A stretch of DNA of 64,000 nucleotides from Paenibacillus bovis (GCF_001421015.2 NZ_CP013023.1:2287501-2351500); one strand, 5' to 3'; shown: positions 28,138 to 39,110, counted from the first letter of the stretch. Made by a program: numbers and translations. The notes: a model not told the origin generated them from the letters alone.

Positions 28138-30090
28138 TTATACTTTGAACTTCTCGACCATGACTTTAAGTTCCTGAGCAACATTCGATAATACCGCGGA
28201 GGAAGCAGCGATTTCTTCCATTGTCGCCAGCTGCTGTTCGGTAGCGGCTGACACCGATTCAATCTCACCTACAGACGTGCTGGTAATATCAGACATCTGA
28301 TTGACCGACTGGATCACCTGCTGTGTACCGCTGGATAGATTGGAAGAAGCGGAGGAGACGCTCTGAATACTCTGTGCGACTTCCTGGACGTACTGGCGAA
28401 TCAATCCAAAAGACTGTCCGGCGGTATGGACGGCATGGATACTTTGTTCCACTTCCTGAGAACCTGCTTCCGTCTTGTTGACTACGGTATGAATTTCTTT
28501 TTGGATACTGTCGATCAGACTGCTGATCTGATTGGCCGAAGAAGAAGCTTCATCTGCCAGATTGCTGATTTCTTTGGCGACTACGCTGAATCCTTTGCCA
28601 TGTTCACCTGCGCGTGCCGCTTCAATACCGGCATTCAGGGATAACAGATTGGTCTGTTTGGCAATCTGGGCGATAACACTGACAATCTGATTAATCGTCT
28701 GCGAGTGATTATCCAAATTGTTCACAGAACCGGATAAATCGCCAAAAATGGATTTTAGTTTGGTGATTTCATTGCCGGCAGCGCGGAGAGCTTCGTCTCC
28801 TTCGGTGACTTTGGTCGAAGTCAGCACCGCGGTAGAAGCGACTTCCTGGGCACTGCCGGCGATATTCTGGATACCATCGGCCATCTGGTGAACAGTGGAG
28901 GATGTATGATGTACATGCTCTGCCTGGCGATCGGAACCGGCAGCCATTTCCTGTATAGACTCGGCAATATGCTGGGAGGCATAGGAAGTCTCGCCTGCGC
29001 TCGCTGTCAGCTCTTCGGAAGAGGATGCCAGATGAAGAGAAGTGTCTTTGAGATGGGAGACGATATTCCGCAGATTCCCGGTCATTTCTGCCAGTGCATC
29101 GGACAGGGCGCCTACTTCATTTTTGGATCGGATAGTCCAGGTGGAGGTCAGATCACCTTCTGCTACCGCACGGGTCACCTGAACCAGCTGCATAATCGGG
29201 CGTGTCAGACGGGTAGAGAAAATATATCCGGCAGCAATAGCAGCCAGCAGGGAAACTGCAAGAATAATCATACTGTTGTACAGCAGTGTGTAATAATCTT
29301 CCATAATGAGGTTGTAGGATTTCTCGCTGAATACGGTCCAGCCTGTTACCGGATCAGGTACAAAAGAAACCAGCTTTTTGTTAGCCCCTTCCCCATAGGT
29401 CACAGTGCCCGATTGACCGGCAGAACCTTGCTGGAAGGATGGAGTGGACTTGATATCCGTGTCCAGGGAAGCAGCAACAGGATGAGCGAGAATAACCCCT
29501 GTACGGTCAGCGATATAGGCGGTCTGACCGTTAATGGAGAACTCCTTGGCATAGGCGCTCATGCTATCGAGCGGCAGTGAACACTGGATCAGACCAGTCA
29601 ATGTATTGGTATTATCAAAAACGGGATAAACGATATTGATGATTTTTTTGCCGGAGGATTTGCTGACGAGTACGTCGGATACAACCTGCTTCTGGGTGGA
29701 GATCAGCTGTTTGAAATAATCGCGGTCGCTGACATTATCGAGATCGGCATCGGTGTTTTTGGCGAGCTGCTGGCCGTCTTTGCTGCTGAATACGATCGTT
29801 TGCAGTTCCGGGTGTAGCTTGGAAGTCTGGACGAGCAGATTTTTGACCTGCGGTAATTGAGCGGGAGTAAATTGCTTGAGTTCGGGATTGGTGGCGAGCT
29901 GCTGCAGCATAGCGAGCTCTGTATTTACCAATGTTTGCGCTTTCTGTAGTACCAGTTCAACATTCTGCTCGTTCATGTTATAAGCGTCTTTTTGAATTTT
30001 GTGGGTGGTGCTGATCAGGCTGAATGCACCGAATACAACCATGGGAATGATTGTAATCAGACACATCATCAGGATTAACTGTTTTTTCAT
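28138..30090 (-). CDS. Methyl-accepting chemotaxis protein (dCache type)
   Basis: A 650-residue chemoreceptor. A membrane helix (residues 5-25), an extracellular dCache-type sensor of about 230 residues (with [12 protein letters not shown] near its end), a second helix (about 275-300) and a HAMP domain ([12 protein letters not shown]) lead to a cytoplasmic signalling domain. Its hairpin tip is the canonical [20 protein letters not shown]. It binds CheW/CheA and controls swimming; the ligand cannot be told, though dCache domains often bind amino acids or carboxylates. I chose the ATG at 30090 with AGGGG 9 bases ahead. A SigD-type promoter lies upstream. Confidence 0.93.
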   Translation of the reverse strand: MKKQLILMMCLITIIPMVVFGAFSLISTTHKIQKDAYNMNEQNVELVLQKAQTLVNTELAMLQQLATNPELKQFTPAQLPQVKNLLVQTSKLHPELQTIVFSSKDGQQLAKNTDADLDNVSDRDYFKQLISTQKQVVSDVLVSKSSGKKIINIVYPVFDNTNTLTGLIQCSLPLDSMSAYAKEFSINGQTAYIADRTGVILAHPVAASLDTDIKSTPSFQQGSAGQSGTVTYGEGANKKLVSFVPDPVTGWTVFSEKSYNLIMEDYYTLLYNSMIILAVSLLAAIAAGYIFSTRLTRPIMQLVQVTRAVAEGDLTSTWTIRSKNEVGALSDALAEMTGNLRNIVSHLKDTSLHLASSSEELTASAGETSYASQHIAESIQEMAAGSDRQAEHVHHTSSTVHQMADGIQNIAGSAQEVASTAVLTSTKVTEGDEALRAAGNEITKLKSIFGDLSGSVNNLDNHSQTINQIVSVIAQIAKQTNLLSLNAGIEAARAGEHGKGFSVVAKEISNLADEASSSANQISSLIDSIQKEIHTVVNKTEAGSQEVEQSIHAVHTAGQSFGLIRQYVQEVAQSIQSVSSASSNLSSGTQQVIQSVNQMSDITSTSVGEIESVSAATEQQLATMEEIAASSAVLSNVAQELKVMVEKFKV

Positions 30091-30146
30091 CACGCATATC
30101 CCCTGTCTCGTTTAATGAATATGAATCATTATTCTGAATGATTGAT

Positions 30147-30174
30147 TTATCGGTGCTCTGATCGGGGAAGTTTA
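30147..30174 (-). promoter_or_regulatory. Candidate SigD (sigma-28) promoter of the chemoreceptor gene
   Basis: On the - strand, TAAA (30174-30171), a 16-base spacer and ACCGATAA (30154-30147) match the flagellar sigma pattern TAAA-N15-GCCGATAA at 11 of 12 positions. It gives a leader of about 57 bases. Motility and chemoreceptor genes in Bacilli use this sigma. Confidence 0.65.
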
Positions 30175-30315
30175 GAACAGAATAAGAGACCTTATTGGTC
30201 GTAGTCATTTTTTTGCAAATACTGCCGGTCTATAGGCTGAATATGATAAAATAGTATAGATGAGAGTACTGATTCATCAGTCATTTGATATTACACAAGG
30301 AAAGCAGGGAAGCGT

Positions 30316-33300
30316 ATGACCCCATTTGTACATTTGCATGTGCATAGTGAATACAGTCTGCTGGACGGGGCTGCGCGTATCCAGGATCTGGTCGCGAGCG
30401 CGGCGGCGGCAGGGATGACTTCGCTGGCACTGACGGATCATGGCGTAATGTATGGTGCCATCCCGTTTTACAAAGCCTGCCTACAGCATGGCATCAAGCC
30501 GATTATTGGCTGTGAGGCGTATTATACGGCCGGATCACGCAAGGAAAAGGCAGCACGCAAAGACCAGCCTATTCACCACTTGTTATTACTGGCCAAAAAT
30601 GAAACAGGCTACCGGAACCTGATGAAGCTCTGCTCTGTCGGTCATCTGGAAGGTTTTCATTATAAACCGCGTATCGATGCGGAAGCACTGCAGCAGTATC
30701 ATGAAGGAATTATTTGTCTCAGCGCCTGTCTTGGCGGAGAAATTCCGCAGCATTTGCTGCATGGACAACTGGACGAAGCGAGAAAGGCAGCGCTGCGTTA
30801 CCAGCAGATTTTTGGAGAAGACTTTTATATCGAGCTGCAGGATCACGGTCTGGCTGAACAGAAAAAGGTCACACCACTGCTGATCGAATTGGCACGTGAA
30901 CTGAATATACCGCTTGTAGCAACCAATGATGTGCATTATCTGACCGAAGAGGATGCCAAAACGCAGGATGTACTGATCTGTATCGGTACCGGCAAAACGG
31001 TAGAGGATGAGAGCCGTCTGCGTATCCCGACCAATCAACTGTATCTCAAAAATGGCGAGCAAATGGCAGCACTGTTCCGCTATGTACCGGAAGCGATCGA
31101 AAATACGGCTACTATTGCAGATAAATGCCATTTGGAGCTTACTTTTGGCACTTCGCTGCTGCCTGCTTACCATCCGCTGCCGGAAGGCATGAATGCAGGT
31201 GCCTACCTGGCGCAGCTGTGTCAGGAGGGTCTAATCCGGCGCTACGAAAAGACTCCTTTATGGAATGATCCCGAAGAGCGTCAGGGACTGGAAGAGCGAC
31301 TGGCTTACGAACTATCGGTAATCGGTAATATGGGATTTGACGATTACTTTCTGATCGTATGGGATTTTATGAATTATGCCCATCGCCAGGGAATCGCTAC
31401 CGGACCGGGGCGGGGATCGTCTGCCGGTAGTCTGGTCGCTTATGTATTGCAGATTACCAATGTGGATCCGATCCGCTACAAGCTGCTGTTTGAGCGTTTC
31501 CTGAATCCGGCGCGGGTATCTATGCCCGATATCGATATCGACTTCAGCGACCTGCGCCGGGATGAAATGATCGATTATGTGGTGGAAAAATACGGACGTG
31601 ACCGGGTTGCGCAGATTATTACTTTTGGTACGCTGGCTGCGCGCGCCGCGGTACGGGATGTGGGACGTGCGCTGAATGTACCTTATACCGATACCGACAA
31701 AGCAGCCAAGCTGATTCCGGCACAAATTGGTGTAACGATTCAGCGTTCACTTGACCAGGTACCGGAATTAAAAGAAAGATACGCCAAATCCGCGCCGGTA
31801 CGCGAAATGATCGATACGGCACTCAAGGTCGAAGGCATGCCGCGTCATGCGTCTACCCATGCGGCAGGCGTTGTTATTTCCAGTGGTCCATTGACTGATG
31901 TCGTTCCTCTGCAGGAAGGCAGTGAGCATGCGGTGCTGACACAGTATACGATGGAGAATCTGGAAGCGATCGGTATACTTAAAATGGATTTCCTGGGTCT
32001 GCGTACATTGTCCATTATCGAGCGCTGTCTGGAATGGGTGAAGGAACAGACTGGAGAGAACATTGATTTTGACCGCATTCCGGTCGATGATCCGGAAACT
32101 TATCGAATGCTCAGCCAGGGTGATACCATGGGCGTGTTCCAGCTGGAGTCTCCGGGTATTCGCAGAGTGCTGCGTGATCTGAAGCCGAGCGAATTTGAAG
32201 ATATCGTCTCGGTCAATGCGCTGTATCGTCCGGGTCCGATGGACTTTATTCCACGCTACATCGAAGCCAAGCATGGCCGCGCTGTACCGGAATATCCGCA
32301 TAATGACCTGAAGCCGATTCTGGAAGATACGTATGGCATTATCGTCTACCAGGAACAGATTATGCAGATTGCTTCTACTATGGCAGGATTTTCACTAGGA
32401 GAAGCGGATCTACTGCGGCGAGCCGTATCCAAGAAAAAGCGGGAAGTGCTCGATCAGGAACGCGAACACTTTGTGCAGGGCAGTCTTCAGCAAGGGTATA
32501 CCGAGCAGGATGCCAATGTCGTGTACGATATGATTGTGCGTTTTGCCGATTATGGATTCCCGCGTGCTCATGCGACGGCTTACGGTGTGCTGGCTTTCCA
32601 GACCGCCTATCTCAAAGCTCATTATCCGGTACAATTTATCGCCTCTATGCTGACTGCGGTAATGGGAACGCATCGCAAAGTGGCGGAGTATGTGCTGGAA
32701 TGCCAGCGTGTCGGTGTCGAGGTACTGCCGCCGGATGTGAATACGAGCGGAATTACCTTTACCCCGGTTCTGGAAGATTTGGCTCTACCACATCAGCTAG
32801 GAGAGAATCCTGCTGAAGATGTAACGGAACATGCGCAGCTATCCCGGGAAAATTCGGATAGCAATCGGGATAGACTGGAAGCTAATTCTATTGGTGACCA
32901 GACAGTGGAATCAGCACAAATCACCGGGCATATCCGTTTTGGACTCGGTGCGGTCAAAAATGTCGGTACCCAGGCGATCAACAGCATTATCAAGGAACGC
33001 GCAGAGCGTCCATTTGATAGTCTGGTTGATTTCTGTCGCCGCGTAGACCCCAAAGCCTGCAACAAACGTGTTATCGAATCCCTGATCCAGGCCGGAGCAT
33101 TTGACACGTTGCCAGGACATCGCGCCCAGCTGCTGCAGATGCTGGATGAGACGATCAAGGAAGCAGCCAAATGGCGCAAGGAACGCGAGGAGCTGCAGAT
33201 CGAGATGTTCGATTTTGATCTTGGCGAGAAGCCCAACTGGGAAGTCTCGTATCCGGATATTCCGCCATTTACATCTGGCGAACAGCTGGAATTCGAGCGC

Positions 33301-34104
33301 GAGCTGCTGGGGCTATATTTATCGGGTCATCCGCTGGATGATTATGAACGGGCGATTGAAGAGTCTGGTTTGTCCAGGCTGATGAACCTGCATGAAGCCG
33401 AGGATGACAGTATGGTAGCCGTAGCAGGGATGGTCGTTTCGCTCAAAGCGATCACGACCAAGCAGGGCAAATCGATGGCCTTTATGGAAATGGAAGACCA
33501 GATCGAAAAATGCGAGGTTGTCATGTTCCCCGAGGTATGGCGTAAATATAATGAGCTTGTGGATAAAGGGGTACTGCTCGTAATTCGGGGAAGACTTCAA
33601 AAACAGGAAGAAGAAGGCTTCAAGCTGCTTGCCGAGGAAGCGGTGCCGCTCACCCCGGCATCCGCTGGCGAAATGGCCGAAAAAGCACGCCAGCGGCGCA
33701 GCAAAGCACCAGCCGGTGCTTCATCGGCATCCCGGCGCCCGGCAGCTAAAAGCAATACACAGCCTGCAGCAGCAGGTACAGGCAGAGCTTCTTCCGCTGG
33801 TGGCGCTTCGGCTTCTCCTGCGTCGTCTTCCTCCGGCAGCAAAGCTGCTGTCGAACAGAATAGTACAAGCAAACCAAGCCAGACCGTGTATATCAAAATT
33901 ACCCGCGAAGCCCAGCAGGCAGGACGGCTGGAGCAGCTCAAACAGCTGCTTTCCAGTCATCCCGGTCAGCTCGGTACCGTCCTTTTTTACGAGGAAAGCC
34001 AGAAGCTGTTGGATCTGAGCGACAGCTACCGGATCAAGCCATCGCCTGCGCTGTTCCAGGAAATGGAACAAATGCTCGGCGAAGGCACTGTAAAAGTCAA
34101 GTGA
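30316..34104 (+). CDS. dnaE: DNA polymerase III alpha subunit DnaE
   Basis: A 1262-residue replicative polymerase. The PHP domain (1-about 200) starts FVHLHVHSEYSLLDG; the polymerase core has GPGRGSSAGSLVAY and the catalytic aspartates in PDIDID (404-409); a helix-hairpin-helix and an OB domain (about 1033-1063, VAGMVVSLKAITTKQG) follow. It extends primers on the lagging strand together with PolC in Firmicutes. Two parts are unusual: a 30-residue polar insert near residue 825 and a Ser/Ala/Gly-rich tract of about 60 residues near 1130-1190, before a C-terminal domain (VYIKITREAQQAGRL). No frameshift is seen. The gene opens the dnaE-accD-accA cluster, and AGGAAAGC precedes the ATG. Confidence 0.96.
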   Translation: MTPFVHLHVHSEYSLLDGAARIQDLVASAAAAGMTSLALTDHGVMYGAIPFYKACLQHGIKPIIGCEAYYTAGSRKEKAARKDQPIHHLLLLAKNETGYRNLMKLCSVGHLEGFHYKPRIDAEALQQYHEGIICLSACLGGEIPQHLLHGQLDEARKAALRYQQIFGEDFYIELQDHGLAEQKKVTPLLIELARELNIPLVATNDVHYLTEEDAKTQDVLICIGTGKTVEDESRLRIPTNQLYLKNGEQMAALFRYVPEAIENTATIADKCHLELTFGTSLLPAYHPLPEGMNAGAYLAQLCQEGLIRRYEKTPLWNDPEERQGLEERLAYELSVIGNMGFDDYFLIVWDFMNYAHRQGIATGPGRGSSAGSLVAYVLQITNVDPIRYKLLFERFLNPARVSMPDIDIDFSDLRRDEMIDYVVEKYGRDRVAQIITFGTLAARAAVRDVGRALNVPYTDTDKAAKLIPAQIGVTIQRSLDQVPELKERYAKSAPVREMIDTALKVEGMPRHASTHAAGVVISSGPLTDVVPLQEGSEHAVLTQYTMENLEAIGILKMDFLGLRTLSIIERCLEWVKEQTGENIDFDRIPVDDPETYRMLSQGDTMGVFQLESPGIRRVLRDLKPSEFEDIVSVNALYRPGPMDFIPRYIEAKHGRAVPEYPHNDLKPILEDTYGIIVYQEQIMQIASTMAGFSLGEADLLRRAVSKKKREVLDQEREHFVQGSLQQGYTEQDANVVYDMIVRFADYGFPRAHATAYGVLAFQTAYLKAHYPVQFIASMLTAVMGTHRKVAEYVLECQRVGVEVLPPDVNTSGITFTPVLEDLALPHQLGENPAEDVTEHAQLSRENSDSNRDRLEANSIGDQTVESAQITGHIRFGLGAVKNVGTQAINSIIKERAERPFDSLVDFCRRVDPKACNKRVIESLIQAGAFDTLPGHRAQLLQMLDETIKEAAKWRKEREELQIEMFDFDLGEKPNWEVSYPDIPPFTSGEQLEFERELLGLYLSGHPLDDYERAIEESGLSRLMNLHEAEDDSMVAVAGMVVSLKAITTKQGKSMAFMEMEDQIEKCEVVMFPEVWRKYNELVDKGVLLVIRGRLQKQEEEGFKLLAEEAVPLTPASAGEMAEKARQRRSKAPAGASSASRRPAAKSNTQPAAAGTGRASSAGGASASPASSSSGSKAAVEQNSTSKPSQTVYIKITREAQQAGRLEQLKQLLSSHPGQLGTVLFYEESQKLLDLSDSYRIKPSPALFQEMEQMLGEGTVKVK

Positions 34105-34119
34105 AAAAGCACCCTGCGG

Positions 34120-34155
34120 TCCACCGGTTATGATCGACCGGTGGATTGATTTATT
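34120..34155 (+). terminator. Weak terminator after dnaE
   Basis: TCCACCGGT (34120-34128) and ACCGGTGGA (34137-34145) pair; the T content of the tail is low (TTGATTTATT). Confidence 0.5.
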
Positions 34156-34326
34156 GTCTGTGCTCTTTGTTACGGCAAAAAAATGTGGTATGGTATCATT
34201 ATCCCATGATGTGGGCTTAAGTATGCCTATTTTTTGTAATCACTAAGTCCAGCTTGTGTTCGTTATAAATAATGATGATTTATTCAATAAGCAGGGGAAT
34301 AAGTATACGTCTGAAGAGGTGTAGTT

Positions 34327-35226
34327 GTGTTTAGAGATTTATTCCAGAAGAAGAAAAAATATGCGACCATTCCTTCACAGCGCTGGAGCAATGAGTCCGC
34401 ATCAGATGAGCCGTCGCAGGAACGCCCAAAACGGGAAATTCCGGAAGGACTAATGAACAAGTGCAGCAAGTGCGGTACGATTCATTACAGCAAGGAACTG
34501 GAAAAGAACCTGAAAGTGTGCAGCAACTGCGGCTACCATATGCGCCTGAATGCGATCGAACGGATCGTCATGCTGGTGGATGAAGGCCAGTTTACGGAAA
34601 TGGATGCCGGTATGGAATCTATTGATCCGCTGAACTTCCCGGGTTACGCCAAAAAGCTGGAGCAGCAAAAAATGAACTCCGGCCTGCGTGATGCTGTGAT
34701 TACAGGTGAAGGCATGATCGAGGGGCATCGTGCGATGCTCGCGGTGATGAGCTTTGACTTTTTCAGCGGAAGCATGGGCTCGGTGGTCGGGGAGAAAATT
34801 ACCCGTGCGATCGAAGCAGCAGATGAGCGCAATCTGCCGCTGATCATGTTCTCCACATCCGGCGGTGCCCGTATGCAGGAGAGTATTATCAGTCTGATGC
34901 AGATGGCCAAAACGAGTGCGGCATTGTCGCGCTTCCAGGATAACGGCGGTCTGTACATATCCGTCATCACGGATCCGACGATGGGCGGAGTATCTGCGAG
35001 CTTTGCGACACTTGGCGATGTGATTATCGCTGAACCGGGTGCGCTGTTTGGCTTCGCCGGACGAATCGTTATCGAGCAGACGATCCGTCAGAAGCTGCCT
35101 GATAATTTCCAGACAGCCGAGTTCAACCTGGAGCACGGACAGCTGGATATGGTTGTTCACCGCAAAGACATGAAGACTATGTTGTCCGATCTGTTGGGCT
35201 ATCATAGCGGGAAAGGGGGATTTTAA
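34327..35226 (+). CDS. accD: Acetyl-CoA carboxylase carboxyltransferase subunit beta
   Basis: AccD and AccA form the carboxyltransferase that moves CO2 from biotin to acetyl-CoA, the first step of fatty-acid synthesis. The 299-residue protein has the zinc ribbon CSKCGTIHY...VCSNCGYH near residues 40-62 and the crotonase-type core with SGGARMQES and [13 protein letters not shown]. It starts at GTG 34327. Its stop is directly followed by the accA start (no gap), so the two are coupled. The biotin carboxylase and carrier (accC, accB) are not here. The N-terminal extension before the zinc ribbon is basic and disordered. Confidence 0.97.
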   Translation: MFRDLFQKKKKYATIPSQRWSNESASDEPSQERPKREIPEGLMNKCSKCGTIHYSKELEKNLKVCSNCGYHMRLNAIERIVMLVDEGQFTEMDAGMESIDPLNFPGYAKKLEQQKMNSGLRDAVITGEGMIEGHRAMLAVMSFDFFSGSMGSVVGEKITRAIEAADERNLPLIMFSTSGGARMQESIISLMQMAKTSAALSRFQDNGGLYISVITDPTMGGVSASFATLGDVIIAEPGALFGFAGRIVIEQTIRQKLPDNFQTAEFNLEHGQLDMVVHRKDMKTMLSDLLGYHSGKGGF

Positions 35227-36345
35227 GTGGCAGGAGAGATGCCTTTTGAAATGCCTCTCGTTGAATTGCGTAAAAAGATCGACGAGCTAAAGCAGTTCGG
35301 TCAGGAAAAAGGAATTGATTTCGCTGATGAAATCAATCGTCTGGAAGAGCGTTATCGCCAGATGGAAAGCGAAATCTATACACATATCAGCCCGGCGCAG
35401 AAAATGCATCTGGCCCGGAATCAGCAGCGTCCTACGACGCTGGATCTGATTCCGCTTATTTTTACGGATTTTATCGAACTGCATGGTGATCGCATGTTCG
35501 GTGACGATCTGGCGATCGTTGGTGGACTTGCACGTCTGGAAGGTCAGCCGGTAACGGTTATCGGTCATCAGCGCGGCAAGGATACCAAGGATAATATCGC
35601 ACGTTTCTTTGGCAGTCCCCATCCCGAGGGCTACCGCAAATCGATCCGTCTCATGAAGCAGGCGGAGAAATTTGGCCGCCCAATCGTGACATTTATTGAT
35701 ACCAAGGGTGCGTATCCGGGTAATACAGCAGAAGAGCGCGGTCAGTCTGAAGCAATCGCCCGCAGCCTGTGGGAGATGGCCAGATTGCGTGTGCCTGTCA
35801 TCTGTGTAGTCATTGGCGAAGGCGGAAGCGGTGGTGCGCTGGCGATAGGTGTAGGCAACCGTGTACTCATGATGGAAAATGCTATTTATTCGGCGATTTC
35901 ACCGAATGGTGCAGCTTCTATCCTGTGGAAAGATGCTTCCAAAGCCGATCAGGCTGCCGAAGCGATGAAAATCACGGCAGATGATCTGTTGCAAATGGAG
36001 ATTATCGAAGGGATTGTTCCCGAACCTCGCGGTGGCGCCCATAAAGATTACGAAGCAACTGGAGCCGCTCTGAAAGAACATCTGCTGATGCATTTGCAGG
36101 AATTGTCCGGTATGGACGGCGATGCACTGGTTGAGCAGCGTTATCAGAAATTCCGCAAGATCGGTGAATTTGCGGAACGACGGGTAAGCAGCAATTTCTT
36201 TGGAAGCTCAAGCGAGAGCGAGCAGACGAACGTCGAGAAGGCAGAGGATGAATCTATGCAGCCGATAGATCATACCATCAAGCACTTTTCTTCATTGACC
36301 GAACCGTCGGCAGATGAGGAAGCTCCGCGCACTCCGCCTCATTAA
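35227..36345 (+). CDS. accA: Acetyl-CoA carboxylase carboxyltransferase subunit alpha
   Basis: Partner of AccD in the carboxyltransferase. Hallmarks are the leucine-rich N-terminal helix ([17 protein letters not shown]), [39 protein letters not shown] and [12 protein letters not shown]. It starts with GTG directly after the accD stop. At 372 residues it is about 50 longer than usual: after residue 320 it has a polar, acidic tail ([16 protein letters not shown]...) that looks disordered and has no catalytic motif. In Bacillus pfkA follows; here the next gene is pyk. Confidence 0.97.
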   Translation: MAGEMPFEMPLVELRKKIDELKQFGQEKGIDFADEINRLEERYRQMESEIYTHISPAQKMHLARNQQRPTTLDLIPLIFTDFIELHGDRMFGDDLAIVGGLARLEGQPVTVIGHQRGKDTKDNIARFFGSPHPEGYRKSIRLMKQAEKFGRPIVTFIDTKGAYPGNTAEERGQSEAIARSLWEMARLRVPVICVVIGEGGSGGALAIGVGNRVLMMENAIYSAISPNGAASILWKDASKADQAAEAMKITADDLLQMEIIEGIVPEPRGGAHKDYEATGAALKEHLLMHLQELSGMDGDALVEQRYQKFRKIGEFAERRVSSNFFGSSSESEQTNVEKAEDESMQPIDHTIKHFSSLTEPSADEEAPRTPPH

Positions 36346-36584
36346 TTCGTAAGGTTCACGGCGGAATTTATATGCAATTTACACGGGTATCGTATAATTT
36401 ACTACAGAGTCTCGAAGATGGCTTATGAGGATTCCGGAGCGTCCGCCGACCGGCTTCTTCAACAAGCTGTATACAAAAGCGAGAATTTGTAGTAAATTTG
36501 TTTGTTGGGGCTTGTTGTTACCAAACGATAAGCTATGTTGGAAAAAGAAAAATAGAGAGACCTTGAAAACGGAGGAAATCGATT

Positions 36585-38009
36585 ATGCGCAAAACGAAAA
36601 TTGTATGTACGATTGGACCGGCAAGTGAGTCCTTGGAAAACACGAAAAAACTGATCATGGCAGGTATGAACGTATCCCGCCTGAACTTCTCCCATGGTGA
36701 TTTTGAAGAACATGGCAACCGTATCAAAAACATCAAACAAGCCAGCAAAGAACTGGGTAAAACCGTAGCAATCCTGCTGGATACCAAAGGTCCGGAGATC
36801 CGTATCGGCAAACTAAAAGAAGAGCCGATTGATCTGGTTCAGGATGAGTACATCACGCTGACTACCGAAGAAATCCTCGGTGACCAGCATCGTCTGACTG
36901 TATCTTACCAAGATCTGCCGGGAGACGTGGAAGTAGGTTCCACAATTCTGATCGACGATGGTCTGATCGGTCTGAGCGTAGTACAGGTTCTGGGTACTGA
37001 AATCAAGTGCCGTATCGTTAACGGCGGACAAATCAAAGGCCGCAAAGGCGTTAACGTACCGGGCGTGAATATTTCCCTGCCAGGTATTACTGAAAAAGAT
37101 GCGAACGATATTATCTTCGGTATTGAGCAGGGTGTAGATTTCATCGCTGCTTCCTTCGTACGTAAAGCAAGTGACGTACTGGAAATCCGTAAATTGCTTG
37201 AAGAAAAAGGTGCTCCGCACATTCAAATCATCTCCAAAATCGAGAACCAACAAGGCGTGGACAACCTGGATGAAATCCTGGAAGTATCCGATGGCCTGAT
37301 GGTAGCCCGTGGCGACCTTGGTGTGGAAATCCCTGCCGAAGAAGTACCACTGGTACAAAAACGCATGATCGAAAAATGTAATCGTGCAGGCAAACCGGTT
37401 ATCACAGCAACTCAAATGCTGGATTCCATGCAGCGTAACCCGCGTCCGACCCGTGCGGAAGCAAGTGACGTAGCCAACGCGATCTTCGATGGTACAGATG
37501 CAATCATGCTGTCCGGCGAAACAGCTGCTGGTAAATATCCGGTAGAATCCGTACTGACAATGTCCCGCATTGCAGAAAAAGCGGAATCCGCACTGAACTA
37601 TCGTGAAATCTTCCTGAAGCAAAGCCATGCACAACAAACTACAGTAACTGAAGCAATCAGCCAATCTGTAGCGAGCTGCGCCATGGATCTGAATGCAACA
37701 GCGATCATTTCTTCTACAGAATCCGGTCATACTGCACGCGTGGTATCCAAATATCGTCCGCAAGCACCAATCATTGCGGTAACGACTAAGGAACAAACGA
37801 TGCGTCGTCTGGCTCTGACTTGGGGCGTACTGCCAGTTAAAGGCACAGAAGCTCATTCTACAGATGAACTGTTCGATATCGCCCTGCAGGGTGGTAAAGA
37901 TTCCGGTCTGCTCAAAGAAGGCGATCTGGTTGTTATCACAGCTGGTATCCCACTGGGTAAATCCGGTTCTACAAACCTGATCAAAGTAGCACAAATGTCC
38001 GCGAAATAA
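36585..38009 (+). CDS. pyk: Pyruvate kinase (short form)
   Basis: Converts phosphoenolpyruvate and ADP to pyruvate and ATP, ending glycolysis. The 474-residue protein has [24 protein letters not shown] (substrate arginine), [19 protein letters not shown] with the catalytic lysine, RGDLGVEIP and ATQMLDSM. It lacks the extra C-terminal PEP-utiliser-like domain present in Bacillus and Geobacillus pyruvate kinases (about 585 residues). ACGGAGG precedes the ATG. The 239-base gap from accA holds no remnant of pfkA that I can recognise, but has an 11-bp inverted repeat (36396-36406, 36488-36498). A terminator follows. Confidence 0.97.
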   Translation: MRKTKIVCTIGPASESLENTKKLIMAGMNVSRLNFSHGDFEEHGNRIKNIKQASKELGKTVAILLDTKGPEIRIGKLKEEPIDLVQDEYITLTTEEILGDQHRLTVSYQDLPGDVEVGSTILIDDGLIGLSVVQVLGTEIKCRIVNGGQIKGRKGVNVPGVNISLPGITEKDANDIIFGIEQGVDFIAASFVRKASDVLEIRKLLEEKGAPHIQIISKIENQQGVDNLDEILEVSDGLMVARGDLGVEIPAEEVPLVQKRMIEKCNRAGKPVITATQMLDSMQRNPRPTRAEASDVANAIFDGTDAIMLSGETAAGKYPVESVLTMSRIAEKAESALNYREIFLKQSHAQQTTVTEAISQSVASCAMDLNATAIISSTESGHTARVVSKYRPQAPIIAVTTKEQTMRRLALTWGVLPVKGTEAHSTDELFDIALQGGKDSGLLKEGDLVVITAGIPLGKSGSTNLIKVAQMSAK

Positions 38010-38038
38010 TCCGGCATAGTGCTTATATAGTACGATGC

Positions 38039-38072
38039 AAAAAAAGCAGTGGAATCTTCCATTGCTTTTTTT
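38039..38072 (+). terminator. pyk terminator
   Basis: AAAAAAGCAGTGGA and TCCATTGCTTTTTT form a 14-bp stem with one G-U, and a T-run. Confidence 0.88.
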
Positions 38073-38168
38073 GCTGATTTGCTGCGTACTTGTACAGGTA
38101 GCAGCATATAGAAAAATCCAATATAAAGAACTCAAAAAACAAAAAGAGAAGAGTGGAGGAAGAAAGCA

Positions 38169-38687
38169 ATGGCTAGAGAAAAACTGCAGCTGCCAAGCGA
38201 ATGGCATGGAATTTCATTTCGGGTGCGTTACCAGGAAAATGATCCGATGGGTGTTGTGTATCATACCAATTACTTGAACTGGTTCGAACTGGGGCGGACC
38301 GAGATGATCCGTGATCTGGGATTTCGTTACCGGGATATGGAAGCGGCAGGAGTGCTGCTCCCTCTGGTAGATGCTTCGCTGAGTTATGGTCGTCCGGCAC
38401 GATATGATGATCGGGTGGCTGTCTATACACGGATCGTCAATTTCTCCAGATTGCGGATTGATTACGAATACAAAATTCACCTGCTTGCGGATGAGGATGA
38501 TCATCTCGTAGGTGATGCTTCGGCTGTAGGACCGCGTATGACTTTTCCCGATGGCGCTGAGCTGCCTGGAGAGCCGCTGACAGGCGGTTTCACCAAGCAT
38601 GTATGGGTGAGCAGGGAGTTTACTCCGGTGCGGCTTGATAAAGTTCTGCCGCAGCTGTATGATTCACTTGTACGGTCTTTGCAATAG
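38169..38687 (+). CDS. Acyl-CoA thioesterase, YbgC/FcbC type
   Basis: A 172-residue single-hotdog thioesterase that cleaves an acyl-CoA, with the 4-hydroxybenzoyl-CoA thioesterase signature: RVRYQENDPMGVVYHTNYLNW, where Asp is the likely catalytic residue, then WFELGRTEMIRDLG. The later strand VFVYTRI-like (VAVYTRIVNFSRLRIDYEYKI) completes the fold. AGTGGAGG precedes the ATG. It is followed by fxsA after 17 bases, as often seen in Bacilli. The substrate is unknown and may be a short or medium acyl-CoA. Confidence 0.9.
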   Translation: MAREKLQLPSEWHGISFRVRYQENDPMGVVYHTNYLNWFELGRTEMIRDLGFRYRDMEAAGVLLPLVDASLSYGRPARYDDRVAVYTRIVNFSRLRIDYEYKIHLLADEDDHLVGDASAVGPRMTFPDGAELPGEPLTGGFTKHVWVSREFTPVRLDKVLPQLYDSLVRSLQ

Positions 38688-38704
38688 GAGAGGAGAGGTA
38701 CCGG

Positions 38705-39097
38705 TTGAAAAAATGGATCGCTGCATTAATTATTATTGTGCCGCTCCTGGAATGGTACATTTTTTTACAAATGATTGAATGGATCGGTGGTTGGAATACG
38801 CTGATTCTGCTCATATTGACCTCGCTGATCGGCATTGTCATGATGAGGTTCGAAGGACGAAAAGTACTCGAAGATACCAAAGCCCTGATCAATGCCAATC
38901 AGCCGCCCGGCCGCAAAATGCTGGATGGATTATGTGTGTTTATCGGCGGCATCATGCTCGTTTTGCCGGGCTTTGTACTGGATGTGATCGGCTTTACTAT
39001 CGTATTTCCGCTGACTCGTCCGCTGTATCGCAATCTGCTGCTCAAATGGATTGAGAAGCGGATGAAAAAAGGTTCCATTACGATATACCGTCCCTAA
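38705..39097 (+). CDS. fxsA: FxsA family membrane protein
   Basis: A 130-residue membrane protein with FxsA features: IIIVPLLEWYIFLQMIEWIGGWNTLILLILTSLIGIVMMRFEG and the later IGGIMLVLPGFVLDVIGF. It has about three helices. In E. coli its overproduction stops F-plasmid exclusion of phage T7; the native role in Firmicutes is unknown. It starts at TTG with GAGGAGAGG upstream, and probably shares a transcript with the thioesterase gene. Confidence 0.92.
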   Translation: MKKWIAALIIIVPLLEWYIFLQMIEWIGGWNTLILLILTSLIGIVMMRFEGRKVLEDTKALINANQPPGRKMLDGLCVFIGGIMLVLPGFVLDVIGFTIVFPLTRPLYRNLLLKWIEKRMKKGSITIYRP

Positions 39098-39110
39098 TCG
39101 GTCAGCACTG

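Noticed and set aside
36396..36498. 11-bp inverted repeat in the accA-pyk gap as a glycolytic operator
   Set aside because: The arms are 81 bases apart and AT-rich; this spacing fits no regulator I can name.
36813..38207. A 464-codon open frame on the - strand across pyk
   Set aside because: Reverse-frame shadow of pyk: low-complexity Cys/Phe/Arg composition and no start context.
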